Source: Sphingobium sp052327305
GTDB taxonomy: Bacteria; Pseudomonadota; Alphaproteobacteria; Sphingomonadales; Sphingomonadaceae
Direction: 5' to 3'
DNA length: 64,000 nt
NCBI RefSeq assembly: GCF_052327305.1
Contig: NZ_CP182486.1
Coordinates: 2,542,001-2,606,000 of the forward strand
Part shown: positions 1 to 11,304 of the stretch, piece by piece
Numbering within the stretch: the stretch's first letter is position 1
How the letters are laid out: every line of letters starts with the position of its first letter
The notes under the pieces: generated by a model
Database searches by the model: none
What the model was told of the DNA's origin: nothing
What the model saw: the letters and a program-made list of their open reading frames with translations, nothing else
Translations under genes and position numbers: made by a program

Positions 1-2
1 TC

Positions 3-353
3 GGCGATTTCTACGATCTGCCGGTGGAAGATGCGTCGGTCGATACGGCGCTGCTTCATCAGGTGCTGCACTATGCGCAGGAGCCCGAGCGCGTGATTGC
101 CGATGTGGCGCGGGTGCTGGCAGAGGACGGACGGCTGCTGATCGCCGACTTTGCCGCGCATGAGCGCGAGGAGCTGCGCCAGCTCAATGCCCACGCGCGG
201 CTCGGTTTTTCCGACGCGCAAATCGAAAGCTGGTATCGCGCGGCGGGAATCGACCTTATCGAGACCCGCGCGCTGGAGGGCGGCGAGCTGACCGTGAAAC
301 TCTGGCTTGGCCGGCGCCGGGGCGCGCGGATAAGGCAGATCAAGAGCAAGTGA
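3..353 (+). CDS. ArsR-type regulator/SAM methyltransferase, C-terminal part
   Basis: The frame is already open at the left edge, so only about the last 116 residues are present. They read as the second half of a class I SAM-dependent methyltransferase: the acidic stretch GDFYDLPVEDASVD, then LLHQVLHYAQEP (the conserved strand-4 region) and a GRLLIADF strand. In alphaproteobacteria a two-domain protein with an N-terminal ArsR-type winged helix and a methyltransferase C-terminus typically lies directly before metF, and metF starts 37 bases downstream here. The DNA-binding half would lie outside the window, so the ArsR part is inferred from context only. The substrate is unknown. Confidence 0.72.
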   Translation, partial: GDFYDLPVEDASVDTALLHQVLHYAQEPERVIADVARVLAEDGRLLIADFAAHEREELRQLNAHARLGFSDAQIESWYRAAGIDLIETRALEGGELTVKLWLGRRRGARIRQIKSK

Positions 354-390
354 TTATCCTGTCCACAACATCAACAAGGGCGTCAGCACG

Positions 391-1317
391 ATGACCTATG
401 CTTTCGGTCCGGGTCTGCGGCCGTCTCTTTTTGCCGATCTTCCTGGCGACACGAAGGTGTCCTTCGAGTTCTTCCCGCCCAAGACGGACGAGGCAACGGC
501 GCAGTTCTGGGCGACGTTCGACGCGCTCGAACCGCTCGATCCCAGCTTCGTCTCCGTGACCTATGGCGCGGGCGGCACGACCCGTGAGCGGACGCTGGGT
601 GCGGTCTCGGCGCTGGCCAAACGCGGTGCGCCGGTCGCGGCCCATCTTACCTGTGTTTCGGCCAGCCGCGATGAAGTCGATGCAGTGGCGGACAGCTTCT
701 GGGAAGCGGGCGTTCGGCATATCGTCGCGCTGCGTGGTGACGGGCAGGGGGTGGACGGCAGCTACAGTGCGCATCCGCAGGGCTATGCCAATGCCGCCGA
801 ACTGGTGGCAGGGCTCACCAAACGGCACCCGTTCGAGATCAGCGTAGCAGCCTATCCGGAAATACACCCGGAGTCGGCGAGCGCGCAGGCCGATATCGAC
901 AATCTCAAGCGCAAGATCGATGCGGGCGCGACGCGGGCAATTACGCAGTTTTTCTTCGACGTTGAGCGCCTGCTGCGCTTCCGCGACGCGGCGGCAGCGG
1001 CCGGCATCACTGCCGAGATCGTGCCGGGCATCCTGCCGGTCTCGAATGTGAAGCAGACCCGCAAGTTCGCTGCCCAGTGCGGTGCTACGATCCCAGGCTG
1101 GATGGACAGCCTGTTCGAGGGGCTGGATAGCCACCCCGGCACGCGCCAGATGGTCGCGGCGACCATCGCGGCCGAGCTGTGCCAGCAGCTGACCGTGGAA
1201 GGCGTGCGGCATTTCCATTTCTACACGCTCAACCGATCGGAGCTGAGCTACGCGGTCTGCCACCTGCTCGGCCTCCGCCCCACAGAAGGCGTCGCATCCA
1301 AGGAGAAGGTCGCATGA
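391..1317 (+). CDS. metF: methylenetetrahydrofolate reductase
   Basis: FAD enzyme reducing 5,10-methylene-THF to 5-methyl-THF, the methyl donor for methionine synthase. The 308-aa product has the usual single-domain bacterial length. Visible family motifs are FEFFPPK (residues 25-31, with the catalytic-type Glu), VTYGAGGTTRERT (57-69), HLTCVSASRDE (85-95) and IVALRGDG (111-118). The ATG at 391 gives the expected N-terminus. Its stop overlaps the start of the next gene in an ATGA arrangement, so it is translationally coupled to the homocysteine-binding half of methionine synthase. Confidence 0.96.
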   Translation: MTYAFGPGLRPSLFADLPGDTKVSFEFFPPKTDEATAQFWATFDALEPLDPSFVSVTYGAGGTTRERTLGAVSALAKRGAPVAAHLTCVSASRDEVDAVADSFWEAGVRHIVALRGDGQGVDGSYSAHPQGYANAAELVAGLTKRHPFEISVAAYPEIHPESASAQADIDNLKRKIDAGATRAITQFFFDVERLLRFRDAAAAAGITAEIVPGILPVSNVKQTRKFAAQCGATIPGWMDSLFEGLDSHPGTRQMVAATIAAELCQQLTVEGVRHFHFYTLNRSELSYAVCHLLGLRPTEGVASKEKVA

Positions 1318-2372
1318 GCGGACCGAACGACACGGCCGAGGCGATCCGCGCGCTGGCGGCGGAACGCATCCTCATCTTCGACGGCGGATACGGCACGTCG
1401 ATCCAGAGGCACGGCCTGGTTGAGGCCGACTATCGCGGATCGCTGGATCTGGCAGCGGACCAGAAAGGCAATAACGATCTGCTGTGCCTGACGCGGCCGG
1501 ACATCATCGGTGGCATTCATGATGCCTATCTGGATGCGGGTGCGGACATCATCGAGACGAACAGCTTCTCGTCCACCCGGATTGCGTTGGCCGATTATGG
1601 CTGCGAGCATCTCGTGCGCGAGATCAATCTGGCGGCTGCGCGCGTGGCGCGGGAAAGCGCGGATAAGGCGCAGGCAAGGGATGGCCGGCGGCGCTTCGTG
1701 GCCGGCGCGATCGGTCCGACCAACAAGACGCTTTCCATCTCCCCCAAGGTCAATGATCCGGCATTCCGCGAGATCGACTTCGACACGCTGAGAGACGAGT
1801 ATCGCACGCAATGCGATGCCCTGATCGAGGGCGGGGTGGACATGCTGCTGGTCGAGACCTGCTTCGACACGCTCAACGCCAAGGCTGCAGGGCTTGCCGC
1901 GCGGGAGGCCGAAGCGGCGGCAGGGCGGGATGTGCCGCTGATGATGAGCTTTACCATCACAGACATGTCCGGCCGGAACCTCTCGGGCCACACCATCAAT
2001 GCGTTCTGGTATTCGCTAAGGCACCTCAAGCCGCTGACCATCGGCGTCAACTGCGCGTTCGGTGCCGATAAGCTGCGGCCGTATCTGGCGGAGCTCTCCC
2101 GTGCGGCCGACACGCTGATCCTCGCTTACCCCAATGCCGGCCTTCCCAACGAACTGGGCCAATATGACGAACTGCCCGAGACCACTGCGATGCTGATCGC
2201 GGAATGGGAGCGGGAAGGGCTGGTCAACATGGTCGGTGGTTGCTGTGGCACGACGCCGGGGCATATCGGCGCGATCGCGCGGGCGCTCTCGGGCGGAAAG
2301 CCGCGCGTTGTGCCGGACGTGCCGGTGGTGACGCGCCTCGCGGGGCTCGAGCCGATGCACATCGCGGCTTGA
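1314..2372 (+). CDS. metH: methionine synthase, homocysteine-binding half
   Basis: A 352-aa homocysteine S-methyltransferase domain matching the N-terminal module of cobalamin-dependent MetH. The three zinc-binding cysteines that activate homocysteine are visible: Cys247 in NCAFGAD and Cys310/Cys311 in GGCCGTTPGH, the same numbering as in E. coli MetH. The start at 1314 overlaps the metF stop by 4 bases; a longer frame reaching upstream would lie inside metF and is rejected. The rest of MetH (folate, B12 and activation modules) is a separate gene beginning at 2511, so the synthase is split. Splitting at this point is known in alphaproteobacteria. Confidence 0.93.
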   Translation: MSGPNDTAEAIRALAAERILIFDGGYGTSIQRHGLVEADYRGSLDLAADQKGNNDLLCLTRPDIIGGIHDAYLDAGADIIETNSFSSTRIALADYGCEHLVREINLAAARVARESADKAQARDGRRRFVAGAIGPTNKTLSISPKVNDPAFREIDFDTLRDEYRTQCDALIEGGVDMLLVETCFDTLNAKAAGLAAREAEAAAGRDVPLMMSFTITDMSGRNLSGHTINAFWYSLRHLKPLTIGVNCAFGADKLRPYLAELSRAADTLILAYPNAGLPNELGQYDELPETTAMLIAEWEREGLVNMVGGCCGTTPGHIGAIARALSGGKPRVVPDVPVVTRLAGLEPMHIAA

Positions 2373-2377
2373 ATCGT

Positions 2378-2434
2378 CGGAGGAGACAACGCCTCCGTTC
2401 GCCCTGTTGGCACGAGGCACGTGACTCGTGCCAA
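2378..2434 (+). other. two adjacent hairpins between the metH halves
   Basis: Just after the first metH half there are two inverted repeats: CGGAGG (2378-2383) with CCTCCG (2392-2397), and a perfect 10-bp pair TTGGCACGAG (2407-2416) with CTCGTGCCAA (2425-2434) around the 8-base loop GCACGTGA. There is no T-run after the second stem, so it is not a classic intrinsic terminator. It could be an attenuating or stabilising structure in a metF-metH transcript, or a dyad operator. It does not match the SAH or SAM-II riboswitch cores as I remember them. Confidence 0.5.
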
Positions 2435-2467
2435 TGTCGAAGGGCTGCACTTTGAAGAATAAAGACT

Positions 2468-2494
2468 GGGCTTCGACAGGCTCAGCCCGAACGG
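2468..2494 (+). repeat. short dispersed repeat (CTTCGACAGGCTCAGC type)
   Basis: The sequence CTTCGACAGGCTCAGC followed by CCGAACGG (2471-2494) belongs to a short element that recurs between genes in many sphingomonad and other proteobacterial genomes. GGGCT (2468-2472) and AGCCC (2484-2488) can pair into a small hairpin. This copy ends 16 bases before the start of the second metH gene, so it lies in the leader. I saw only this one clear copy in the window. The family identification is from memory. Confidence 0.55.
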
Positions 2495-2510
2495 ACGTAG
2501 AGATCAGGAT

Positions 2511-5141
<2,631 letters not shown>

Positions 5142-5232
5142 TCGACATTAAAGACGTGCTGCATCCAAAAAGCTATGCGCGGTCTTCCGGGCTTGATAAC
5201 AAGTCGTAACGGACGGCTGAGAAGGTCAGAAT

Positions 5233-5628
5233 TTGCATTCGATTATTTATGTGAGCACGGCGACTACACCTCTTGCGCCGGATCAACTCGAGACCCTCGC
5301 CGGTGAAGCTGCTGAGAAGAACGAGCCCCGTGGTATTACGGGGCTGCTGGCTTATAATGGCTTCAACTTCATGCAATTGCTTGAAGGCGATAAGGATGCC
5401 GTAGAGGAACGGCTGGGCCGCATAAAGGACGATCCCCGCCACAGCGGCGTCGTCGTCGTTCGTCGCGAGACAGTCGAAGGGCGCGAGTGCGGGGCCTGGT
5501 TCATGGCCGCGCGCACGACCCCGCTTGCCGGCCTCGGCCCTGCGGACGCACTGCGTGATGCCCTGCCCGATTCGCTGCGCGAGGAAACACGGCGGCTCTT
5601 CTCCAGCTTCGCGTCGTTGGTGCGCTGA
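5233..5628 (+). CDS. short BLUF-domain blue-light sensor
   Basis: A 131-aa protein that is essentially one BLUF domain, which binds FAD and senses blue light. The residues that form the flavin hydrogen-bond network are present: Tyr6 in IIYVS, Asn30, Gln48 in NFMQLLEG, and a late Trp89-x-Met91 pair in GAWFM. The short C-terminal helices carry no output domain, so signalling would be through a protein partner, as in other short BLUF proteins. The start is TTG at 5233, with AAGG placed 7 bases upstream; no ATG would keep the first beta strand. The neighbours suggest no partner. Confidence 0.9.
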   Translation: MHSIIYVSTATTPLAPDQLETLAGEAAEKNEPRGITGLLAYNGFNFMQLLEGDKDAVEERLGRIKDDPRHSGVVVVRRETVEGRECGAWFMAARTTPLAGLGPADALRDALPDSLREETRRLFSSFASLVR

Positions 5629-5649
5629 TCCGCCTTCCGGCTGGCTGCT

Positions 5650-5895
5650 TCAGCGTGGCTCCCGGCACGGCCCCTCATAGATGATCCGCCACCGCTCGGA
5701 CCGGGCGAGGCAGGAATTGCTGAAAGTCCGCTGCTGCCCACGGCGAATGGCGCAGACCGGCGCATAGTTCATGGTGCAGGCCACCGGTCGTTGAGGCGGG
5801 CGCGGACGCTCAGGCCCTGGCATGGTTTCCATACAGCCAGTGAGCGTGAGCGGAGCGACTAATGACAGGACGGCAACGAGATTGGAGCGCGACAT
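5650..5895 (-). CDS. Kazal-type domain lipoprotein
   Basis: An 81-aa secreted protein. The N-terminus is a lipoprotein signal with the lipobox LTGC (Cys21), so it should be anchored in a membrane facing the periplasm or outside. A proline-rich linker leads to a compact Kazal-like fold with four cysteines (40, 48, 62, 77) in the pattern C-x7-C-x13-C-x14-C, including NYAPVC and TFSNSCLA. Kazal domains usually inhibit serine proteases; whether this one does is unknown. It lies downstream of phoK on the same strand, 120 bases away. Confidence 0.8.
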   Translation of the reverse strand: MSRSNLVAVLSLVAPLTLTGCMETMPGPERPRPPQRPVACTMNYAPVCAIRRGQQRTFSNSCLARSERWRIIYEGPCREPR

Positions 5896-6015
5896 CAGCG
5901 AAACTCCTCTGCCTATAGTGCGGCGCCCTGATGACGCCGCTACCGATCAGCATGATCCCCGCTGGCCGCTAAGGCAAGCGTGGATCAATGGGGGAGGATC
6001 GCTGCTGATGGCGGC

Positions 6016-7698
6016 TTATTTCGCCGGGCAGCTTGTCTGCGGGCCTGCGATCAGATCGAGGCATTTGCCGTCATAGCCCGTTGACGGGAGCGCGAGGCCG
6101 ATCTGCGCTGCAAGCGTGGGCATGATGTCCACTGTCTCGACACCGAGCGGCTGATCGAACGGCACCAGTCCGTTGCGCCAGAAGAGGATCGGCACGCGCC
6201 GGTCATAATCCCATGGGCTGCCATGCGTCGCAACCGAGTTGTTGCCGTCAGGGTTGATGATGGGGGTGACGCGCGGCTTCAGAAGCACGAGCAGATCGCC
6301 GGAACGTTGGGGATCGAAGCTCGCCTTCGCCTCATCCAGAAGCGACCAGCTCTCCGGCGGACCTGAAGGCTCCGGTGCAGCGGCGAGTTCAGCGTGCGTG
6401 AAGACCGCGGCGACCTGTCGCTGCTCCTTGTAGAATGCCGTGGCGGCAGCGAGCAGCTTCGCTTTCTCGGCGGGCTTCAGCCGCTTGTTGACCCACATGT
6501 CGCCGGAGGCTCCGTCCGCCAGCAGCAAGTCGTCGCCGGAAAGGGCCGTCTGGCTCGCCAGCAGCGCGTTGACAGCCTTTGGCGCAAGCGCAGGGGCTGC
6601 GCGCTCCGCATCGCCTGCCGCATTCTCCCGGTTGCGCTCGGGCAGGTCATGCCCGCCATGGTCCGCAGTCAGCGTCACCATATAGTCGATGCCGAGCGCA
6701 TCCAGACGATCGAAGAAGCTGCCGAGGCTGGCATCCAGATTAGCCATCTGGATGCACATTTCGGCGCCTTCGGTGCCGAAGCCATGGCCGACATAGTCTG
6801 TGGCGGAAAGGCCGATGGAAATGAGGTCAGTCGCTGAACCCTGACCCAGCTTCTGATCCTCGATAAGGCTCTGGGCGAGCGCCAGGATCGCCGCGTCGAA
6901 TTCCGGCGAGGCCCGGAAGGCGCGGGCATCGCCGCCCTTGCGCGCAAAATGACCATTGCCCACGCTTTTCGTAGGACTGACCGGAACGGCATGATTCTTG
7001 GGCATACAGTTGGCGGGAATATCCATCGCCGCGCGATCGGCATTGAATAGTTGCGCAACGCCCGCATTGACCCTGTCGACCAGCGGGGTGGTGGGCACGC
7101 CGCGATAACTGGTGAAGGTCTTGCCGCCCCACCACCAGATTTGATCGAGCGTCGGCCCGCCCATCATGATCGCGGCGCGATCCTTGCCCGCGACCGAGAT
7201 GACTTTTGCCGCAGGATTGGCGGCTTTCATCCGTCCGCCGAGCGTCGGTACGCGCAGATAGTGGACGGACGGCGCATAGTCGCTTGAGGACGTGCCGGGG
7301 ACAGACGGGTCTTCCGAGCAATAGACGACCTTGTCCGACCGGGTAACGGACTGATCGATCCAGTTATTGGCGATGATGCCGGTGTGACCGGGGCGATTGC
7401 CCGTAAGGATGGTCGAGTGGCCGGGGCAGGTCTCGGTCGCGGCGTGGCTCTGGAAGCCCTTGGGGAAAACGACGCCATGGGCGAGGCGGGCCATACCCGC
7501 AGTGAAGGTAGGCCGATACTCGTTGAAAAGGTCCGCCGAGAACTGGTCGACCGAGATGACGACGAGCAATTTGGGCGGACCGATAGGCCGGCCCGGAGCG
7601 GGTGCGGGGACAGGCTCGGGGCGAAGCGAAGTCTGGGCAACGGCGGGCGCTGCGACAAGCGCGAGAGAAGCAAGAAGACGACGACCCAGCCGATGCAT
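6016..7698 (-). CDS. phoK: PhoK-type alkaline phosphatase
   Basis: A 560-aa secreted phosphomonoesterase of the alkaline phosphatase/nucleotide pyrophosphatase fold. It closely resembles, as I recall it, Sphingomonas PhoK (559 aa): SVDQFSADLF with a metal-binding Asp51, HAATETCPGHST with nucleophile Thr90, LSATDYVGH, LTADHGGHDLPER and THGSPWD. A signal peptide covers about residues 1-22, so it acts outside the cytoplasm and releases phosphate from organic esters. The start at 7698 has AAGGGGA just upstream; an earlier in-frame start at 7749 would add 17 residues ahead of the signal peptide and is disfavoured. It is divergent from the dsbD-like gene. Confidence 0.93.
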   Translation of the reverse strand: MHRLGRRLLASLALVAAPAVAQTSLRPEPVPAPAPGRPIGPPKLLVVISVDQFSADLFNEYRPTFTAGMARLAHGVVFPKGFQSHAATETCPGHSTILTGNRPGHTGIIANNWIDQSVTRSDKVVYCSEDPSVPGTSSSDYAPSVHYLRVPTLGGRMKAANPAAKVISVAGKDRAAIMMGGPTLDQIWWWGGKTFTSYRGVPTTPLVDRVNAGVAQLFNADRAAMDIPANCMPKNHAVPVSPTKSVGNGHFARKGGDARAFRASPEFDAAILALAQSLIEDQKLGQGSATDLISIGLSATDYVGHGFGTEGAEMCIQMANLDASLGSFFDRLDALGIDYMVTLTADHGGHDLPERNRENAAGDAERAAPALAPKAVNALLASQTALSGDDLLLADGASGDMWVNKRLKPAEKAKLLAAATAFYKEQRQVAAVFTHAELAAAPEPSGPPESWSLLDEAKASFDPQRSGDLLVLLKPRVTPIINPDGNNSVATHGSPWDYDRRVPILFWRNGLVPFDQPLGVETVDIMPTLAAQIGLALPSTGYDGKCLDLIAGPQTSCPAK

Positions 7699-7763
7699 GA
7701 AATTCCCCTTTGTGGTGGCGCGGCGCGCGCCTAGATCGTGGCGCTCCACTGTAGGACCGCGCC

Positions 7764-9836
7764 ATGCATCGCCTCAATGGCCTTTTGATGACAATATTGG
7801 CACTGGCGACCTTGTTTGTCGGCGCGCCTGCTCATGCTCAGGGCGCCTTCGGAACAGGTCAGCGCCACATGCGCGCGAGTCTGATCGCGGAGACGGCCAC
7901 CCCGGCTGCAGGATCGACCGTGACGCTCGCCATTCTGATGCAGCCGGACAAGGGCTGGCACGGCTATTGGCAGAATCCCGGCGATGCGGGCGCCGGCATG
8001 AACCTCGACTGGACGCTGCCTGCGGGTGCGGGCGTGGGCTCCTTGCGTTATCCGGTGCCGCAGCGCCTCGTGATCGCCGGGCTGATGAACCATGTCTTCG
8101 AGCATGACTATGCCGTGCTGACGGAGCTAAAAGTGCCGGCCGGCCTCAAGGCTGGCACAAAGCTGCCCGTACAGGCGAAGGGCCGGTGGCTGGTTTGCAC
8201 GGATAGCCTGTGCGTGCCCGAAGAGGGTGAAATCGCGACAGTGCTCACGATCGGCACGGGGGCCGTGACGCCCGCGACTCGAGCGCGATTCGACGGCTGG
8301 CGTGCGGCGCTGCCTCGCCCGCTCGACCAGCAGGCGAGCTATGCGATCACTGGCAATCGCATTGCCATTTCCGTGCCTTATCCGGCGACGGGCGAGACGC
8401 GCGAGCCATGGTTCTACGCGGTCAGTCGCGACCGCATCGCCTATGCAGAGCCGCAGGCAGTGCGGCGCGTGGGCGACCGTCTGGTGATCGACACCGGTAT
8501 CCCAGAGGGGGCGGCCATCACCGGCCCGATCGAGGGTGTGCTCGCGGTCTCGCCCGGCCTTGCGCTCGCGGTGACAGCAACGCCCGGCGCCGTGCCGGCA
8601 GGTGGGGAGCCTGTGGACGGGGGCCGGACATCAGGGGGCATCGACCCGATCGCGCTGCTGTTGACGCTGGCTGGCGCGTTCCTTGGCGGTCTCATCCTCA
8701 ACATCATGCCGTGCGTCTTTCCCATTCTGAGTCTCAAGGCGCTCAGCCTCACCAAAGCAGGCGGTGACGAGAGACAGGCGCGGTTGGACGCGATCGCCTA
8801 CACTGCGGGCATTCTCGTTACATGTCTGGCGCTGGGCGGAGTGATGCTGGCGATCCGCGCGGCGGGGCAAGAGATCGGCTGGGCGTTCCAGCTCCAGCAT
8901 CCCGGCGTCATCGCACTTCTGCTGGTGCTGATGACCGCGATCACGCTCAATCTTGTGGGCGCCTTTGAGCTCGGCGTTATCGACGCCGGTCAGGGGCGGG
9001 CGGCGCGGGGCGGCTTGTCCGGCGCGTTCTGGACCGGTGCGCTCGCAGCCTTCGTGGCGACGCCCTGCGCCGGGCCGTTCCTTGGCGCAGCGATGGGCGC
9101 GGCGCTGGTGCTGCCCTGGCCGCTCGCGCTGCTCGTCTTCGCAGGACTCGCGCTTGGGCTGGCGGCCCCCTTCCTGCTGATCGCCTTCATTCCAGCCGCG
9201 CGGTCACGCCTGCCGAAACCCGGTGCGTGGATGAACCGACTGAAGCATATTCTCGCCATCCCTATGGGACTGACGGCGGCGGGGCTGCTTTGGCTGCTCT
9301 GGCGGCAGACCGGCGAGCAGGGTCTTGCTCTCGGGCTGATATTGGCGTTCGTCGCTGCCGTGCTGCTCGTGATGATCGGGCGACGCCAGCGGCGCGGGAG
9401 TGGCACGCATGCAGCCGCGATCCTGATCGGCTGTCTTGCATTGGGCAGCGTAGCCCTGGCCGTGCCGCCCGTGCTGGATGCGCCGATCCGCGCCGTCGGC
9501 GATCACGCCGCCTTCGACGAAGCAAAACTCGCGGCCCTCCGCGCGAACGGCAAGCCCGTGTTCCTGTATTTCACGGCCGACTGGTGCCTGACCTGCAAGG
9601 TGAACGAGGCGGGTGCGTTGGCGAATAGCGATGTCATCGCTGCATTCGACAAGGCCGGGGTACAGTGGATGGTGGGCGACTGGACCAATGCTGATCCGGC
9701 GATCACGCGCTTTCTGGAAGCGAACGGGCGGGCGGGTGTGCCGCTCTACCTCTATTATGCGCCGGGTGCACGCGCGCCACAGGTGCTCCCCCAGGTGCTC
9801 ACGCCGGGGACGCTGACGGCGCTGGTCGCGGGCTGA
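7764..9836 (+). CDS. dsbD: DsbD/ScsB-type thiol:disulfide interchange protein
   Basis: A 690-aa membrane reductant conduit that passes electrons from cytoplasmic thioredoxin to periplasmic proteins. Order of parts: signal peptide (~1-25), a periplasmic N-terminal domain with paired cysteines Cys145 and Cys150 (LVCTDSLCVP), an eight-helix membrane domain (~295-560) with the redox cysteines Cys317 (IMPCVFP) and Cys435 (TPCAGP), and a C-terminal thioredoxin domain with Cys608-Leu-Thr-Cys611. The length and N-domain fit the ScsB-like branch better than E. coli DsbD (about 565 aa). The stop codon shares one base with the tlyA start. Confidence 0.92.
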   Translation: MHRLNGLLMTILALATLFVGAPAHAQGAFGTGQRHMRASLIAETATPAAGSTVTLAILMQPDKGWHGYWQNPGDAGAGMNLDWTLPAGAGVGSLRYPVPQRLVIAGLMNHVFEHDYAVLTELKVPAGLKAGTKLPVQAKGRWLVCTDSLCVPEEGEIATVLTIGTGAVTPATRARFDGWRAALPRPLDQQASYAITGNRIAISVPYPATGETREPWFYAVSRDRIAYAEPQAVRRVGDRLVIDTGIPEGAAITGPIEGVLAVSPGLALAVTATPGAVPAGGEPVDGGRTSGGIDPIALLLTLAGAFLGGLILNIMPCVFPILSLKALSLTKAGGDERQARLDAIAYTAGILVTCLALGGVMLAIRAAGQEIGWAFQLQHPGVIALLLVLMTAITLNLVGAFELGVIDAGQGRAARGGLSGAFWTGALAAFVATPCAGPFLGAAMGAALVLPWPLALLVFAGLALGLAAPFLLIAFIPAARSRLPKPGAWMNRLKHILAIPMGLTAAGLLWLLWRQTGEQGLALGLILAFVAAVLLVMIGRRQRRGSGTHAAAILIGCLALGSVALAVPPVLDAPIRAVGDHAAFDEAKLAALRANGKPVFLYFTADWCLTCKVNEAGALANSDVIAAFDKAGVQWMVGDWTNADPAITRFLEANGRAGVPLYLYYAPGARAPQVLPQVLTPGTLTALVAG

Positions 9837-10600
9837 TGGCAAAGGCGCGGCTCGATCAGTTGCTTGTGGAGCGAGGCATGGCCGAGAGCCGCACCCGCGC
9901 GCAGGCCCTCATCATGGCGGGGCAGGTTCTGGTAGCGGGCAAGGCGGGCGCCAAGGCCGGACAGATGCTGGCCACTGATGCCGACATCGTGCTCAAAGGG
10001 CGTGACCATCCCTGGGTGTCTCGCGGTGGGCTCAAACTGGACCATGCTCTAGCTCATTTCGCGATCGACGTGACCGGCCTGACGGCAATGGACGTGGGCA
10101 GCTCCACGGGCGGCTTTACCGATGTACTGCTGACGCGGGGGGCGGCGAGGGTCTACGCCGTGGACAGCGGAACGAACCAGCTCGCATGGAAGCTGCGCAG
10201 CGACAATCGCGTCATCGTGCACGAGCAGACCAGCGCACGCATCCTCACTGCCGACCATATACCCGAGCTTGTCGACATCATTGTCTGCGACGCGAGCTTC
10301 ATCGGCCTCGCCAAGGTGCTGGAGCGTCCACTTTCCTTCGCTGCGCCGGGTGCACATCTCGTGGCGCTGATAAAGCCGCAGTTCGAGGCAGGGCGAGCCG
10401 AGGTCGGCAAAGGCGGGGTAGTGCGCGATCCGGCTGTGCATGCCCGCGTATGCGACGAGGTTTCCGCGTGGGTGGGCGGGCAGGGGTGGGATGTGATCGG
10501 CATTACCACCAGCCCTATCACCGGACCGGAGGGCAATGTGGAGTTCCTGATCACGGCGCGCCTCGGTACGAGCTCGATGCCTTGTCCCGAAATCGCATGA
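9836..10600 (+). CDS. tlyA: TlyA-family rRNA ribose 2'-O-methyltransferase
   Basis: A 254-aa protein with an N-terminal S4 RNA-binding domain (residues ~3-62, RLDQLLVERGMAESRTRAQALI) followed by an FtsJ-type methyltransferase fold (~63-245). The SAM loop reads DVGSSTGGFTD, and later LIKPQFEAGR and a terminal GPEGNVEFL strand fit the family. TlyA proteins methylate cytidines in 16S and sometimes 23S rRNA; haemolysin annotations of this family are historical. The ATG shares one base with the dsbD stop, so the two genes are probably co-transcribed. Confidence 0.92.
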   Translation: MAKARLDQLLVERGMAESRTRAQALIMAGQVLVAGKAGAKAGQMLATDADIVLKGRDHPWVSRGGLKLDHALAHFAIDVTGLTAMDVGSSTGGFTDVLLTRGAARVYAVDSGTNQLAWKLRSDNRVIVHEQTSARILTADHIPELVDIIVCDASFIGLAKVLERPLSFAAPGAHLVALIKPQFEAGRAEVGKGGVVRDPAVHARVCDEVSAWVGGQGWDVIGITTSPITGPEGNVEFLITARLGTSSMPCPEIA

Positions 10601-10706
10601 CCGCTCGCCAAATGTGGCTTGCGAAGCGCCCTTAAACCCCGCACATCTCCCTGCCTTGAGGTTGTGGGGAGTCGACTGCCATGGACATGCACGGGCGAGG
10701 GCGCGA

Positions 10707-11255
10707 ATGAGCGAGATAGCCTCCAAGGCCCAACTCCGCATGTCGTATTTGCGCTGGGCTCTCTTCACAGTGCCCGCCATCGAATTTCTCGGGATCGTGT
10801 CAGCCCGGATCAGCAATTCCGGTTATGGAAATGCCTGGTTCGCGGCGTTGGATAAGCCAGCGATCACGCCGCCCGGCATCGCCTTCGCCATCGTCTGGCC
10901 AATCCTCTATCTTCTCATGGGATTAGCTCTCGCGGTCATTCTCCACGCGCGGGGCGCACGCGGACGCGGGGTGGCGATCGCGCTGTTCCTCGTGCAGCTC
11001 TTCTGCAATCTCGCCTGGTCGCCGGTTTTTTTCGCGGCGCACGAGACGACTGTGGCTTTCTACCTGTGTGTCGCCATTCTCCTGCTCGCGACGATCACGA
11101 CGATGCTTTTCGTGCGAATCCGGGTAGGGGCAGCGCTGCTGATGCTTCCGTATCTCGCCTGGCTGGTCTTCGCGAGCATCCTCTCCTATCAGATCATGGT
11201 GATGAACCCCGGCGCCGACGCTCTTGTCGCGCCAGCGATCCGCACCCAGATATAG
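10707..11255 (+). CDS. tspO: TspO/MBR family membrane protein
   Basis: A 182-aa protein with five predicted membrane helices, the length and topology of TspO. Family signatures include WFAALDKPAITPPGIAFAIVWPILY (the conserved W-x-P region near residues 45-70), NLAWSPVFF and a final LPYLAWLVFASILSYQI helix. TspO binds porphyrins and in Rhodobacter modulates tetrapyrrole and photosynthesis gene expression. The ATG at 10707 gives the usual short N-terminus; the frame opens earlier but that stretch is not family-like. A lone gene, 106 bases after tlyA. Confidence 0.9.
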   Translation: MSEIASKAQLRMSYLRWALFTVPAIEFLGIVSARISNSGYGNAWFAALDKPAITPPGIAFAIVWPILYLLMGLALAVILHARGARGRGVAIALFLVQLFCNLAWSPVFFAAHETTVAFYLCVAILLLATITTMLFVRIRVGAALLMLPYLAWLVFASILSYQIMVMNPGADALVAPAIRTQI

Positions 11256-11304
11256 AAGGACAGTCAGTGCTTGCGCACTGGCGCCAGACGAGGACCAAGC
11301 CATC

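Noticed and set aside
2407..2424. TTGGCACGAGGCACGTGA as a possible sigma-54 promoter
   Set aside because: The -24 half matches but there is no TTGC at the required spacing; the bases are better explained by the perfect hairpin.
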